From positions 1 to 33,113 of the forward strand of contig JACNIU010000211.1 of assembly GCA_014382905.1 (NCBI GenBank): a DNA stretch of 33,113 nt, written 5' to 3'. The notes beneath the pieces were generated by a model, which made no database searches, was not told where the DNA came from, and worked only from the letters and a program-made list of their open reading frames with translations. Of the stretch, positions 1 to 7,437 are shown in pieces. The translations under genes were made by a program, and so were the position numbers. The DNA is from Desulfobacterales bacterium (GTDB taxonomy: Bacteria > Desulfobacterota > DSM-4660 > Desulfatiglandales > Desulfatiglandaceae). Position 1 is the stretch's first letter; every line of letters begins with the position of its first letter.

Positions 1-92
1 CCGCCCCCCAATCACCACGCCCACAGACCCGATGACGGGGTCGGGGGGCGAGATAACAGCGACGGAGGAAGGGGGAAGGGGGAGGGGGGGAA
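1..92. other. Purine-rich window edge of doubtful authenticity
   Basis: Bases 64 to 113 contain a single pyrimidine (T94). The run passes straight into a heme-binding motif of the first cytochrome gene. In the cytochrome frame there are stops at 33-35 and 54-56, so the true upstream part of that gene is not here. This looks like a contig end or low-complexity junction rather than a promoter. I see no ribosome binding site that could be told apart from the G-runs. Confidence 0.5.
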
Positions 93-1385
93 GTGGGGAG
101 AAGGGGAGGGGGGTGCAGCAATTGTCATGTTCTGGATGAGGAGAAAAAGGGGAGCGCTGAAAAAAAGACAACCGGCCACCCCAAGATGACGACAAGGATC
201 CCATCCCGCAACTGCATAAAGTGTCACAACAGGTCAGCAAGGATCGGCCTCTCCTATTTCGGAAGATTCGAATCCGCTGGATATGGAACACCATATGAAG
301 GAAATGGCCTGAGCGGCAGGAGGCTCTCCGGAAACCGTTTCTTCTTGAACCTGCAGGCGGATATCCATTTCAGCAAGGCTAATATGGAATGTATAGACTG
401 CCACACCGCCACCGGTCTGATGGGAGATGGGAGGCAGTACGATAAGATGGCCGCACAGATTGATATCTCCTGCCAGGCGTGTCATTCCCCGAAGTTTTCC
501 GTGATGGAAGGACCCGAGTCCTTAGCCGGTCGACTGGCTTTTCTTAACAAACGGGTCCCGAGAGGCATCGGAAAATCAATCGCTCTCAGCAAAAAGGGAA
601 CTCCCCTCTACAATCTCCAGAGAAAGGACGGCAAGGTAATCTTCTACCGCAAGATGGATGGCCTTCCCGTCGAGATGGATATCCGATCGTCGGACAAACC
701 TCATCACGGCCTGAAGGGGCACGAACGTCTCGCCTGTCAGTCCTGTCACTCTGCCTGGATTCCTCAGTGCTACGGGTGCCATCTGACATACAGGAAATCT
801 GAAAGGCAGACAGACTGGATAACTCATGAGTCATCGCCTGGAAGATGGAAGGAAGCACGCTCTTATCTCCGCTTTTCAAGGCCTGCCCTCGGTATTCGAA
901 ACGGTTTCGGGATTTATCCGATCTCCCCATGCCAGGTGTTCGTCTCTGTTTTTGACAGTTCGGGCAGATTCCGGAAGGATCAATCCTTCAAGACGATGAA
1001 CATATCAGCGTTTGATCCCCATACAACTTCAAAAAAATCCCGGACGTGCATTGAATGTCATCAGGACCCAAAGGTCATTGGATTGGGAGAAGGGATTCTT
1101 CATCAGAAGGGCAGCAAGCGGGTGTTCAGGGCGACCTATGACTCCTCCTCTTCAGGGATCGATGTTCCTTTCCCCTTGGATGGTTTTGTAGACCTGAGCG
1201 GGGAACCCCTCCAAACCGATTCAGGGAAGGGCGTAAGACCCTTCAACAGGGAGGAGATCGACAGGATTCTCGGGGTGGCGCCATGCCTCGGATGCCACCC
1301 GGGTTATGATGACAGGATCTACGGGGATTTTCGGGGATCGAAGGAACGATTTGAGATAGAGGCGGGACTGCCATGTTTGAAGTAA
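93..1385 (+). CDS. Octaheme c-type cytochrome, probably 5'-truncated
   Basis: Electron-transfer protein that should bind eight c-type hemes in the periplasm. Eight CXXCH motifs are seen (from the GTG at 93): C8, C41, C100, C117, C215, C226, C309 and C388. There is no signal peptide. The first motif, CSNCH, lies seven codons after a GTG inside a G-rich run, so the true N-terminus with its export signal is most likely missing. The C-terminal coding end overlaps the next cytochrome by 13 bases, which implies co-transcription. Sequence blocks match the downstream protein: a CIDCHT...MGDGR block, an HHGLKGH...CQSCHSAW block and a late CIECHQ block. The partner enzyme is unknown and probably lies to the left of the window. 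The multiheme identity is certain; the start and the exact role are not. Confidence 0.85.
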   Translation: MGRRGGGCSNCHVLDEEKKGSAEKKTTGHPKMTTRIPSRNCIKCHNRSARIGLSYFGRFESAGYGTPYEGNGLSGRRLSGNRFFLNLQADIHFSKANMECIDCHTATGLMGDGRQYDKMAAQIDISCQACHSPKFSVMEGPESLAGRLAFLNKRVPRGIGKSIALSKKGTPLYNLQRKDGKVIFYRKMDGLPVEMDIRSSDKPHHGLKGHERLACQSCHSAWIPQCYGCHLTYRKSERQTDWITHESSPGRWKEARSYLRFSRPALGIRNGFGIYPISPCQVFVSVFDSSGRFRKDQSFKTMNISAFDPHTTSKKSRTCIECHQDPKVIGLGEGILHQKGSKRVFRATYDSSSSGIDVPFPLDGFVDLSGEPLQTDSGKGVRPFNREEIDRILGVAPCLGCHPGYDDRIYGDFRGSKERFEIEAGLPCLK

Positions 1386-3154
1386 GGATCTGCAACCACT
1401 CTCGTGCCCTGATGGTCACGGCCACCCGTCTCCTGACGGTCATGTGGGTTCTTCTGTGTATTTTCCTCATGCTCACCCATGCCCTGGCATCGGAAAAAAT
1501 CAATTATGCAGACTGTCTCGGCTGTCACAGGGGAATAGAATCGATCAGCCCCAGTCACCCATTTGCGTGTGCTGCCTGCCATATATGGCCCAAAGACCGC
1601 CAGAGCGACGCACTCACAAGTCATCAGGGGATTGTGCGGAACCCTTCAGCCCCTGAGCATGTGGAGGTCTTCTGCGTCCAATGCCACGAAAATGAAGTCA
1701 GGCAGGTCCGCAATTCCCTTCATTCGACCATGGCCGGTGTTATCAACCAGACACGATACCTCTGGGGGGCCCAGGGGACGGCGGCCCCGGCCGTTTACGG
1801 GTTGAGCGGGCACCTTAAACCGTTGCCGGACCCTCATGGATCGGTCTATCAGGAAACCCCGGCCATGCTGGTGGATGATTTCCTGAGGCGGCGATGCCTC
1901 AGGTGTCATATCCACAGTAAAGGCCCGGAAGCCCCGGGTCTTTACCGGGGGACAGGCTGCGCTTCCTGTCATATGGTTTATAATAATGACGGCCAATATG
2001 GCGGCATGGATCAGGCCATCGATCGATCCAAGAAGGGATACCCTGTCCGGCACACCTTCACAAGACTCATCCCCAACGCCCAATGCCTTCACTGCCATAA
2101 TCAGAATCATGTGGGCGCAGATTATGAAGGACTGTTCCAGCACGATTACAGCGATGGCTATCGGTCACCCATGGTGAACGGAAAACTGCGGCCGATGGTC
2201 TACGGGTTGGATCATCATCACTTGGCCAAGGACATCCATGCAGAAAAGGGGCTCTGGTGCGTCGACTGTCACACCCGGAAAGATGTTATGGGAGACGGGC
2301 GCATATACAGCTATGAAATCGAAGTCCCAAAGCGTTCCTGCATGGATTGTCATGGGGGCTTTGATCAGAAAACGCCGGATATGACGAACAAGGCGATCCG
2401 CAAGGTATCGGACGGATACCTTTTTATCTCCAAGAACGATGGAAAGAATCACGGGCTGCGCCAGTTCAGTGCGGATTCGATTGGCCACAGGGTCCAGGCA
2501 CACGCCAAGGTCCGGTGCAGCGCCTGCCACGCCCAATGGTCTTTTCAGGACTATGGGTTGAGTGTGATTCGCGAAGACCTGATCAATGACTACAAGTGGG
2601 ACCATCTTACAGCCCAGGGGGATCCCTATCTGCAGGAGAAATTGAAGGCGTACGTTGAGAGCCCGGAAACCGCCTATCCTTTTTCAATTGACCGTTTATC
2701 CGGTGAGGAAAGACCGGGGATCTGGTCTGTAGGATGGCGGTTCAGACGGTGGGAACAGATGCCTTTGGGTATGGATCATACCGGGAGGTATGCCATATTG
2801 CGACCCCTATATCAATATTTCATCTCCTATGTGGATCGCGCCGGTAATGTCGTTTTGGACAGCGTTGTTCCGTCAAGGGGGGATGGTACCGGTAAGGGAT
2901 GGGCGTTCATGCCTTATGTCCCTCACACCACAGCGCCCTTTGGGAGGGCGTGTGACGCCTGTCATCAGAACAGGGTGACTGCAGGACTCGGCATTCAGGA
3001 AGAGGTCACCATGGATAACGGCCTGACGATTCCATCTCCACCCGCGGTTAAAGGAATGCGCCTCCTGAATCCACGAGAGCAGCAAAGACTGCTCAAGCCA
3101 ACAAAGGAATGGCATAAGGAAAGGCTTAAGGCCTCAAAAACACATCACGAGTGA
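1373..3154 (+). CDS. Decaheme c-type cytochrome, secreted
   Basis: Periplasmic multiheme cytochrome with ten CXXCH motifs at residues 48, 66, 101, 175, 196, 238, 296, 323, 382 and 527. A hydrophobic signal peptide spans roughly residues 14-40 and ends in THALAS. Translation can begin at 1373 (GGCGGG upstream) or at the internal ATG at 1412, which gives a neater signal peptide but has no evident ribosome site. It is a diverged paralogue of the upstream protein. Both share an HT..xxMGDGRxY block, a CxxCHAQW/SAW block and a final CxxCHQ block followed by GLG. Where the upstream protein has CYGCH, this one reads QDYGLS, so that heme site is absent; it has extra N-terminal hemes instead. Probably one operon for respiratory electron transfer; the redox partner is not visible. 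Confidence 0.9.
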   Translation: MFEVRICNHSRALMVTATRLLTVMWVLLCIFLMLTHALASEKINYADCLGCHRGIESISPSHPFACAACHIWPKDRQSDALTSHQGIVRNPSAPEHVEVFCVQCHENEVRQVRNSLHSTMAGVINQTRYLWGAQGTAAPAVYGLSGHLKPLPDPHGSVYQETPAMLVDDFLRRRCLRCHIHSKGPEAPGLYRGTGCASCHMVYNNDGQYGGMDQAIDRSKKGYPVRHTFTRLIPNAQCLHCHNQNHVGADYEGLFQHDYSDGYRSPMVNGKLRPMVYGLDHHHLAKDIHAEKGLWCVDCHTRKDVMGDGRIYSYEIEVPKRSCMDCHGGFDQKTPDMTNKAIRKVSDGYLFISKNDGKNHGLRQFSADSIGHRVQAHAKVRCSACHAQWSFQDYGLSVIREDLINDYKWDHLTAQGDPYLQEKLKAYVESPETAYPFSIDRLSGEERPGIWSVGWRFRRWEQMPLGMDHTGRYAILRPLYQYFISYVDRAGNVVLDSVVPSRGDGTGKGWAFMPYVPHTTAPFGRACDACHQNRVTAGLGIQEEVTMDNGLTIPSPPAVKGMRLLNPREQQRLLKPTKEWHKERLKASKTHHE

Positions 3155-3288
3155 AAGGCGTCACACCTATTTATAAACGATATTAGGCAATATTGCCGTT
3201 CCAATCGCTTCTTTCAACCCCAAGAGAGGGAAAAGAGGCTTTGAAATGGTCAACGGTCGCATGGAAAAAGCGCATGGGTTATTGTGTT

Positions 3289-3328
3289 GTATAAAAGCAA
3301 TAAAATGTTTCACATTGCTATTTTATAC
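3289..3328. promoter_or_regulatory. Candidate operator upstream of the ParD-like antitoxin
   Basis: Inverted repeat with arms GTATAAAAGCAAT (3289-3301) and ATTGCTATTTTATAC (3314-3328). They match except for a two-base bulge. It lies 41 bases before the antitoxin start in AT-rich sequence, where an autoregulatory antitoxin would be expected to bind. I could not fix -35 and -10 boxes with confidence. The rest of 3155-3368 holds only a 12-base palindrome, GGCAATATTGCC at 3186-3197. Confidence 0.45.
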
Positions 3329-3368
3329 GGTATCGTTGCGTAAAACATCCTGATAGGAGGTAAATACA

Positions 3369-3587
3369 ATGACAAGCGCAGTAAGAGTTTCCGACGAGTT
3401 GGTACGGGAAGCAAGAATATTTAGCAAAATTGATCAACGATCTTTAACTGGCCAAATTGAGCATTGGGCAAAAATCGGCAAATGCGCTGAAGAAAACCCT
3501 GATTTGACTTATGGCCTGATAAAGGACATCCTTATTGGTCTTGTTGAGCTTGAACAAGGTGAATCATCAGAATACAAATTCGGATAA
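3369..3587 (+). CDS. ParD-like type II antitoxin
   Basis: Small protein (72 residues) of the ParD-like antitoxin family (the PF11903 type). The family signature is visible: TSAVRVSDELVREAR at the N-terminus, then a RSLTGQIEHWAKIGKCAEENPDL core. Such proteins are predicted to bind DNA through an N-terminal ribbon-helix-helix and to neutralise a RelE/ParE-like toxin. A clean AGGAGG lies about 8 bases before the ATG. The next reading frame starts 6 bases after the stop, as in a two-gene toxin-antitoxin operon, but that toxin is broken. The antitoxin is therefore probably an orphan. A dyad upstream (3289-3328) is a plausible autoregulatory site. Local sequence is AT-rich compared with the flanking genes, which suggests acquisition. 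Confidence 0.8.
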   Translation: MTSAVRVSDELVREARIFSKIDQRSLTGQIEHWAKIGKCAEENPDLTYGLIKDILIGLVELEQGESSEYKFG

Positions 3588-3593
3588 CCAGCA

Positions 3594-3770
3594 ATGAAGA
3601 TTTTACAGTCTCGGCAATTTGAAAGAAAGGTTAAAAAATTCACCAAACAAGAAAAAAAGTCGCTGACAATCCTGGCAGAACCTGGAAAGGACCGCTTCGC
3701 ATGCCCTAACCGTATTTTTTTTGTGAATTGGATCTGTGGTAATCCAGCCAAAGTTTTTCCGCTTGTGTGA
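3594..3770 (+). pseudogene. Truncated RelE/ParE-like toxin remnant
   Basis: An ATG follows the antitoxin stop by 6 bases and opens a 58-codon frame. Only the first 20 or so residues (starting MKILQSRQFERKVKKF) resemble the N-terminus of a RelE/ParE-type toxin. From about codon 25 the translation loses any resemblance, and the DNA instead matches the start of an integrase gene on the other strand (3706-3777). The catalytic C-terminal half of a toxin is absent. I read this as a toxin gene cut off by a deletion or insertion junction near 3660-3700. Confidence 0.55.
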
Positions 3771-3777
3771 TTTTCAT
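3706..3777 (-). pseudogene. N-terminal stub of a tyrosine recombinase (integrase)
   Basis: On the minus strand an AAGGAGG followed seven bases later by an ATG opens a 23-codon frame beginning MKITQAEKLWLDYHRSNSQ and ending in TAG. This resembles the first residues of phage-type integrases with an N-terminal SAM-like domain (family knowledge, not searched). Nothing recognisable as an integrase follows. It looks like debris from a mobile element, in keeping with the two toxin-antitoxin modules beside it. Confidence 0.4.
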
Positions 3778-3883
3778 TTTTTGCCCTCCTTGTCTTTGGG
3801 TTAATAATAGTGTGCTGTCAAGAGAACCTCACAGAGTAACCCGTGCCCGGCTTCTAAGGTACAAATACATTGAAGCGCTTTCG

Positions 3884-4210
3884 TCAGGACAGTTTTGCAC
3901 TGATAAGCCGGTTTAGACTTACGCCCTCTTCAGCAGCTTGGATTGATAGATTTCTATGGACTTCCGGTGGAATCCGCACAGAGAATTTGCCACTATATTT
4001 CTTATTGGATAAAGGCTCCGGGATTGGGTCACCATCGGCCTCCATAATTTTTATACCCTCCGAAACAACTCTACGGATACCTTTCAATGCCGCCTCCGGT
4101 GTTCCAGCCAGCCAACTGAGATTCGGGAATTCCACACAAAGGCCCACATACTCCCGGTCCCTATTTGACCATATCACTCGATAAGCATATCTATCATTTT
4201 TTAATGTCAT
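3884..4210 (-). CDS. hicB: HicB family antitoxin
   Basis: Antitoxin of the HicAB type II system (108 residues). The N-terminal half shows the partial RNase-H-like HicB fold: YRVIWSNRDREYVGLCVEFP, then a WLAGTPEAALKGI segment. The C-terminal part is a ribbon-helix-helix DNA-binding region (KYSGKFSVRIPPEVHRNLS ... EEGVSLNRLI). It should bind and neutralise HicA and repress the operon. It overlaps hicA by four bases (ATGA), so the two are translationally coupled, with the toxin first. The probable operator is the palindrome at 4463-4484. Length and domain order are normal for the family. No damage is seen. Confidence 0.88.
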   Translation of the reverse strand: MTLKNDRYAYRVIWSNRDREYVGLCVEFPNLSWLAGTPEAALKGIRRVVSEGIKIMEADGDPIPEPLSNKKYSGKFSVRIPPEVHRNLSIQAAEEGVSLNRLISAKLS

Positions 4211-4455
4211 TTTTCGTCCTCTAATTTATCAATGGCTCCCAGAACTTGTCTTGCCTGATATTCTTTGACTTTCCCCTTGAAATTTTGGATGTTTATTAGC
4301 GGAGGGTAAATCCGGGGCACCTTAAATATCCTATGGCTTGTGCCTTTTTGTCTTGGCTCCCCAAAATAATGATCACAAACTCTGCATACGTCTCCAAACC
4401 TTACATTAAAAGGGCTTAGCCTCATCTTTACCAATATTTTTTGAATGTCGGCCAT
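4207..4455 (-). CDS. hicA: HicA-like toxin (mRNA interferase)
   Basis: Small basic protein (82 residues) of the HicA family, which cleaves mRNA through a double-stranded-RNA-binding-like fold. The conserved core is visible: PFNVRFGDVCRVCDHYFGEP, RQKGTSHRIFK with the expected active-site histidine at residue 41, then the INIQ-type segment NIQNFKGKVKEYQARQVL. The ATG at 4455 lies only 7 bases from a good -10 box, so the transcript may be leaderless or nearly so. The alternative internal Met11 would remove residues usually present. It is first in the operon and overlaps hicB. It appears intact, so the module could be active. Confidence 0.85.
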   Translation of the reverse strand: MADIQKILVKMRLSPFNVRFGDVCRVCDHYFGEPRQKGTSHRIFKVPRIYPPLINIQNFKGKVKEYQARQVLGAIDKLEDEK

Positions 4456-4462
4456 CGGTTAC

Positions 4463-4490
4463 ATGATACCACTATTGGTGTCATTGTCAA
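4463..4490 (-). promoter_or_regulatory. hicAB promoter with overlapping operator palindrome
   Basis: Reading the minus strand, TTGACA (4490-4485) is followed after 16 bases by TATCAT (4468-4463). The 22-base imperfect palindrome at 4463-4484 (9 of 11 pairs match; arms ATGATACCA and TGGTGTCAT) covers the spacer and the -10 box. A HicB dimer bound there would block RNA polymerase, the usual autoregulation of HicAB. Confidence 0.65.
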
Positions 4491-4902
4491 GACAGAAATG
4501 CAGCATCTATTTTGGGACTAATGGGCAGAAGATCGTGAGCTTTCACCTTTTCTAAAGTTGCGATATCTGCTTCTATGAAGTACAACCAAAGCCGATACTG
4601 TGATATGCCAATCTATCCTTCCCTGGAAAGATTTCATTACGAACCTGTGGCAGGATGCGTATGTATGACAGAGAGGGAAAAAGAGGTTGAATTTGATTTT
4701 AGCCTTGCTTTTTTTATTTATTTGGGCTATAATAAACTAATTTATTAAGTTGAAAGCTTCCAACCTTAGGGCTACAGCCTTTAACGTGAGTTCGATGTTG
4801 TAATATCCGGATTTCAGGGTTCATGCTAAACAGTGAGGGAGGTTTTGACAGCAGGCACCGATTACTTTTCAGCATCGGGACCACTTGGACAGGGATAGAG
4901 CT
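4491..4902. other. Intergenic region, candidate promoter for the HNH gene
   Basis: No convincing gene. A 57-codon frame at 4575-4748 (+) has no resemblance I recognise and runs over the promoter, so I do not call it. A good promoter is seen on the + strand: TTGCTT (4705-4710), a 17-base spacer, TATAAT (4728-4733). This would give a leader of about 160 bases before the HNH gene. Confidence 0.45.
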
Positions 4903-5427
4903 ATGGAACAGGTTTTGCTCCTGAATACCACCTACGAACCGTTGAAGATCATCAACTGGAAAAAGGCGATAACCCTGCTCATGTTAGGCAAGGTGGAGGT
5001 CCTTGAAGAATATGGGCGGGATATCCATTCAGTCACCTTTACCATAAAACTCCCTTCGGTCGTCAGGCTCCTTATGATGGTGAGGAAGCCAAAGAACGCG
5101 GTCAAGTTCTCGCGGCAGAATATTTACGCCAGGGACAAGTACAGATGCCAGTACTGCGGCAGCAAGCTTCCTGTAGAAGACCTGAGCTATGACCACGTGA
5201 TTCCAAAATCCCGGGGAGGAAAAACCCTGTGGAGCAATATTGTCACCTGCTGCATGGTATGCAACAGGAAAAAGGGAGGCCGTGCACCCAAAGAGGCCAA
5301 TATGCGGCTTGTCCGTAAACCCTCCAAGCCCAAATGGTTGCCTGCCCTGAGAGTGACCATAGGTTTCAAAGAGGTTCCTACATCGTGGCGGGACTATCTG
5401 TACTGGAATGTGGAACTGCTTGAATAA
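4903..5427 (+). CDS. HNH endonuclease family protein
   Basis: Putative metal-dependent nuclease of 174 residues. The C-terminal half carries a complete HNH site framed by two zinc-binding CXXC pairs: C82-C85 (RCQYCG), the catalytic D97-H98 in SYDHVIPKSRGG, N112 in SNIVTCC, and C117-C120 followed by NRKKGG. The first 60 residues (EQVLLLNTTYEPLKIINWKK) are the usual N-terminal extension of this small HNH family, which is widespread in bacteria and has no settled role. I start it at the ATG at 4903, which has AGGGA upstream and places the LLLN segment near the N-terminus. An in-frame TTG at 4885 would add six residues. It converges with the HIT gene and shares 50 coding bases with it. It is not flanked by a methylase, so restriction is not indicated. 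Confidence 0.85.
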   Translation: MEQVLLLNTTYEPLKIINWKKAITLLMLGKVEVLEEYGRDIHSVTFTIKLPSVVRLLMMVRKPKNAVKFSRQNIYARDKYRCQYCGSKLPVEDLSYDHVIPKSRGGKTLWSNIVTCCMVCNRKKGGRAPKEANMRLVRKPSKPKWLPALRVTIGFKEVPTSWRDYLYWNVELLE

Positions 5428-5845
5428 ACCTCAAAGCAGCCGCAATCCTATCGGCGGTCTCCTTGATCGCCTCCATATCTCCCTGCTTGAGCTCCCAGGT
5501 GGCCACTGGTAGTTCAGGGCCTCCGGCGATTCTGGGAATTAGATGAAGATGGTAGTGCAGCACCACCTGGTTCGCGCCGGGTCCATTCAATTGGACACAC
5601 GCTACGCCTGAAGGATTCAAGGCCTCTTGAATCGCTGCAATGATCTTTTTTGAGGCCAAGTGTACAGCCATGAGGTCGTCGCCCGGGATTTCCCACAGGT
5701 CTTGGGCGTGTCTCCTGGGGATGATGAGGGTGTGACCGGGTGAGATCGGATTTATGTCTTCAAAGGCAAAGACCTTTTCATCCTCATACACCTTGAAGCT
5801 GGGGATCTCCCCCTTAACGATTTTACAAAAAATACACGCGTCCAT
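5378..5845 (-). CDS. HIT family (histidine triad) hydrolase
   Basis: Cytoplasmic nucleotide hydrolase/transferase of the HIT superfamily, Hint branch (155 residues), expected to act on AMP-linked substrates. The family landmarks are all present: CIFCKIVKGEIPSFKVYED at the start, PGHTLIIPRRH in the middle, and the triad LHYHLHLIPR with H97, H99 and H101 in the H-x-H-x-H pattern. The last 17 residues lie in sequence that also encodes the end of the HNH protein on the opposite strand. That makes the tail an unusual extension beyond the normal domain end. The start has an AGGAGG seven bases upstream. Regulation is not evident. Confidence 0.92.
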   Translation of the reverse strand: MDACIFCKIVKGEIPSFKVYEDEKVFAFEDINPISPGHTLIIPRRHAQDLWEIPGDDLMAVHLASKKIIAAIQEALNPSGVACVQLNGPGANQVVLHYHLHLIPRIAGGPELPVATWELKQGDMEAIKETADRIAAALRFIQAVPHSSTDSPATM

Positions 5846-5952
5846 GATACTCCTCCTTTTAACCCCCCTTGCCGACCTAAAACCTCAAAATATCAATCTC
5901 AATTTTGATTAATCACTCTCAATATTGCCAAATTATCTTATTTTTTATCTAC

Positions 5953-6001
5953 AATCCGCAATCCGCAATCCGCAATCCAAAATCCAAAATCCAAAATCCA
6001 A
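5953..6001. repeat. Seven tandem 7-bp repeats
   Basis: Three exact copies of AATCCGC (5953-5973) run directly into four exact copies of AATCCAA (5974-6001). The array lies between the HIT gene start and the small gene at 6050. There are no spacers, so it is not a CRISPR. Such arrays vary in number by slippage. Confidence 0.85.
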
Positions 6002-6007
6002 TATCGT

Positions 6008-6032
6008 GCCCGAACGGACTTTTCGTTCAGGC
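6008..6032 (-). terminator. Hairpin after the gene at 6050, possible terminator
   Basis: GCCCGAACG (6008-6016) pairs with CGTTCAGGC (6024-6032) with one mismatch, forming a nine-base stem and seven-base loop 17 bases beyond the stop of the minus-strand gene. No clear U-run follows in that direction, so termination is uncertain. Confidence 0.35.
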
Positions 6033-6049
6033 AGCAATTACCCTTCCAA

Positions 6050-6352
6050 TTACCCTGTTTGATTATCAATGAGTCTCTGGAGATTTGCCCTTCTTTCCTC
6101 GGGAAGATCGGGAGCCTTTCTGATGTTCATCGCCCTCATTACATCATATGTCCCATCCTCGAACAGGACCGGAATCTGAATGACGTAGTCGGGATTATGA
6201 CAGCACCCCGGCGCAAAATAATGACCCGGCCTCCTGCCCTCCTTCAGACTGTCTCTGGCCTTCGCGAAGATCTTTTCAGAAATTACCATTCCCGCCTGTC
6301 CTGTAAAGGTAGTTACGGTATCCCCCGACTCAAATAGCCTTTTTCTGTTCAT
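6050..6352 (-). CDS. Hypothetical protein, 100 residues
   Basis: I do not recognise a family. The protein begins MNRKRLFESGDTVTTFTGQAG and has no signal peptide or membrane segment, so it should be cytoplasmic. The stretch GDTVTTFTGQAGMVI resembles the opening of a small SH3-like or KOW-like barrel. A PGHYFAPGCCHNPDY segment places two adjacent cysteines and two histidines together, a possible metal site. The end (LPEERRANLQRLI) is helical in character. It lies 38 bases downstream of the amgK-like gene on the same strand, so it may be the last gene of that operon. It could instead be transcribed on its own. Confidence 0.55.
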   Translation of the reverse strand: MNRKRLFESGDTVTTFTGQAGMVISEKIFAKARDSLKEGRRPGHYFAPGCCHNPDYVIQIPVLFEDGTYDVMRAMNIRKAPDLPEERRANLQRLIDNQTG

Positions 6353-6390
6353 CGGTCACCTCAGTTCTTTACGCCAGCCGTTCAAAAATT

Positions 6391-7437
6391 TTACCCGCCT
6401 CGCCCCGGTATGTCGAGGATTTTCTTGTGAGACCTCAAGCCCGTTACCAGATCCCTGAGGCGGGAGATCTCTTTATCACGAACGTAGTGGAGCAAACCAT
6501 CAAGGGTTCTTAGGGCCTCGGGTATATAGGTCTCAAAATAGGTCTTGTTCATAACCATTGTCAGATAAGAAAAGGCGCCTAAGATCTGGAGATTCCGTTG
6601 AATCGCCAAATAGGGATAATACCTCTCAAAGGACTCCACCCACGCGGCATTATGCTCCCTGATCAGGGCCAGGTAGCGTTGGTATACCTCAATCTTCTGC
6701 CCCCGGGAGAGGCGGGTATAGGGATCAATTATCAGAGAGGCCAGATCATAGCCGAGTGGTCCGAGACGACCTCCCTGCCAGTCAATTATACCGACATTGC
6801 CCTTAGAGAGCATGATATTCCTGGACTGGAAGTCGCGGTGGAGAAAGAAGCTGCAATCCGCTTTCGAAGCGGTTTCAGCCAAATGACCAAATGCAGGCTC
6901 AAGCTCCGGCCACTCCGCTTTAAGCCCCAGATAACGACCCAAAAAGGCGTCTCTGAAATAGTGTGCCTCATATTTCAGCATGACGGTCGGGTCATATCTC
7001 TCCGTCTGACAGCACCAAGAGGGGTCAAAATCGTTTGCACCTTCGGTCTGGAGCCGGAAAAGATGGCTCACTACTTTTTCATAGGTCGGGAGCGGATCAT
7101 CTCCTGAAGATACAAGGTCCTGAAGGTTTTTCTGCCCCATATCTTCCATGATGAACCAGCCCTTTTCGGAGTCGTGCCTGTAGATTTCCGGAAGAGGTGC
7201 TCCTTTGCTAAGGAGGTGTCTTCCGATCATGAGATATGCCCGGTTTTCACGCCGTATGGTATTATCGGCAGGGGGATTGGCCATGGCGATAAAAGAGATG
7301 TCCGGTCGCTCTGCTGTAATCCGCCAGAATACGCGTCTTGACCCGTCGCCGGGAAGCTGCTGAAAGGTCACATCCTCTATTGTGCAACCTTCCTCTCTCA
7401 GGTATTTCAGGACGTATTCTCTCAGATCAGGGTTCAT
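6391..7437 (-). CDS. amgK: Sugar kinase of the aminoglycoside phosphotransferase fold, AmgK-like
   Basis: Likely anomeric sugar kinase (348 residues) that makes N-acetylmuramate 1-phosphate (and GlcNAc 1-phosphate) from the free sugars released in cell-wall recycling. The kinase core is clear: a GDGSRRVFWRI nucleotide-binding turn (residues 30-40), IMEDMG hinge, the catalytic loop FLHRDFQSRNIML with D202 and N207, and the Mg-binding IIDWQGG with D219. Its stop overlaps the start... of pairing is by order: the nucleotidyltransferase gene precedes it and the two overlap by four bases. AmgK and MurU are paired in the same way in the Pseudomonas recycling pathway, which is the main reason for the name. 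A kinase for another sugar would look similar. Confidence 0.7.
   Translation of the reverse strand: MNPDLREYVLKYLREEGCTIEDVTFQQLPGDGSRRVFWRITAERPDISFIAMANPPADNTIRRENRAYLMIGRHLLSKGAPLPEIYRHDSEKGWFIMEDMGQKNLQDLVSSGDDPLPTYEKVVSHLFRLQTEGANDFDPSWCCQTERYDPTVMLKYEAHYFRDAFLGRYLGLKAEWPELEPAFGHLAETASKADCSFFLHRDFQSRNIMLSKGNVGIIDWQGGRLGPLGYDLASLIIDPYTRLSRGQKIEVYQRYLALIREHNAAWVESFERYYPYLAIQRNLQILGAFSYLTMVMNKTYFETYIPEALRTLDGLLHYVRDKEISRLRDLVTGLRSHKKILDIPGRGG

Noticed and set aside
4575-4748. 57-codon plus-strand frame before the HNH gene
   Set aside because: It overlaps a good promoter and shows no family resemblance.
5953-6001. CRISPR-like array
   Set aside because: Units are seven bases with no spacers.
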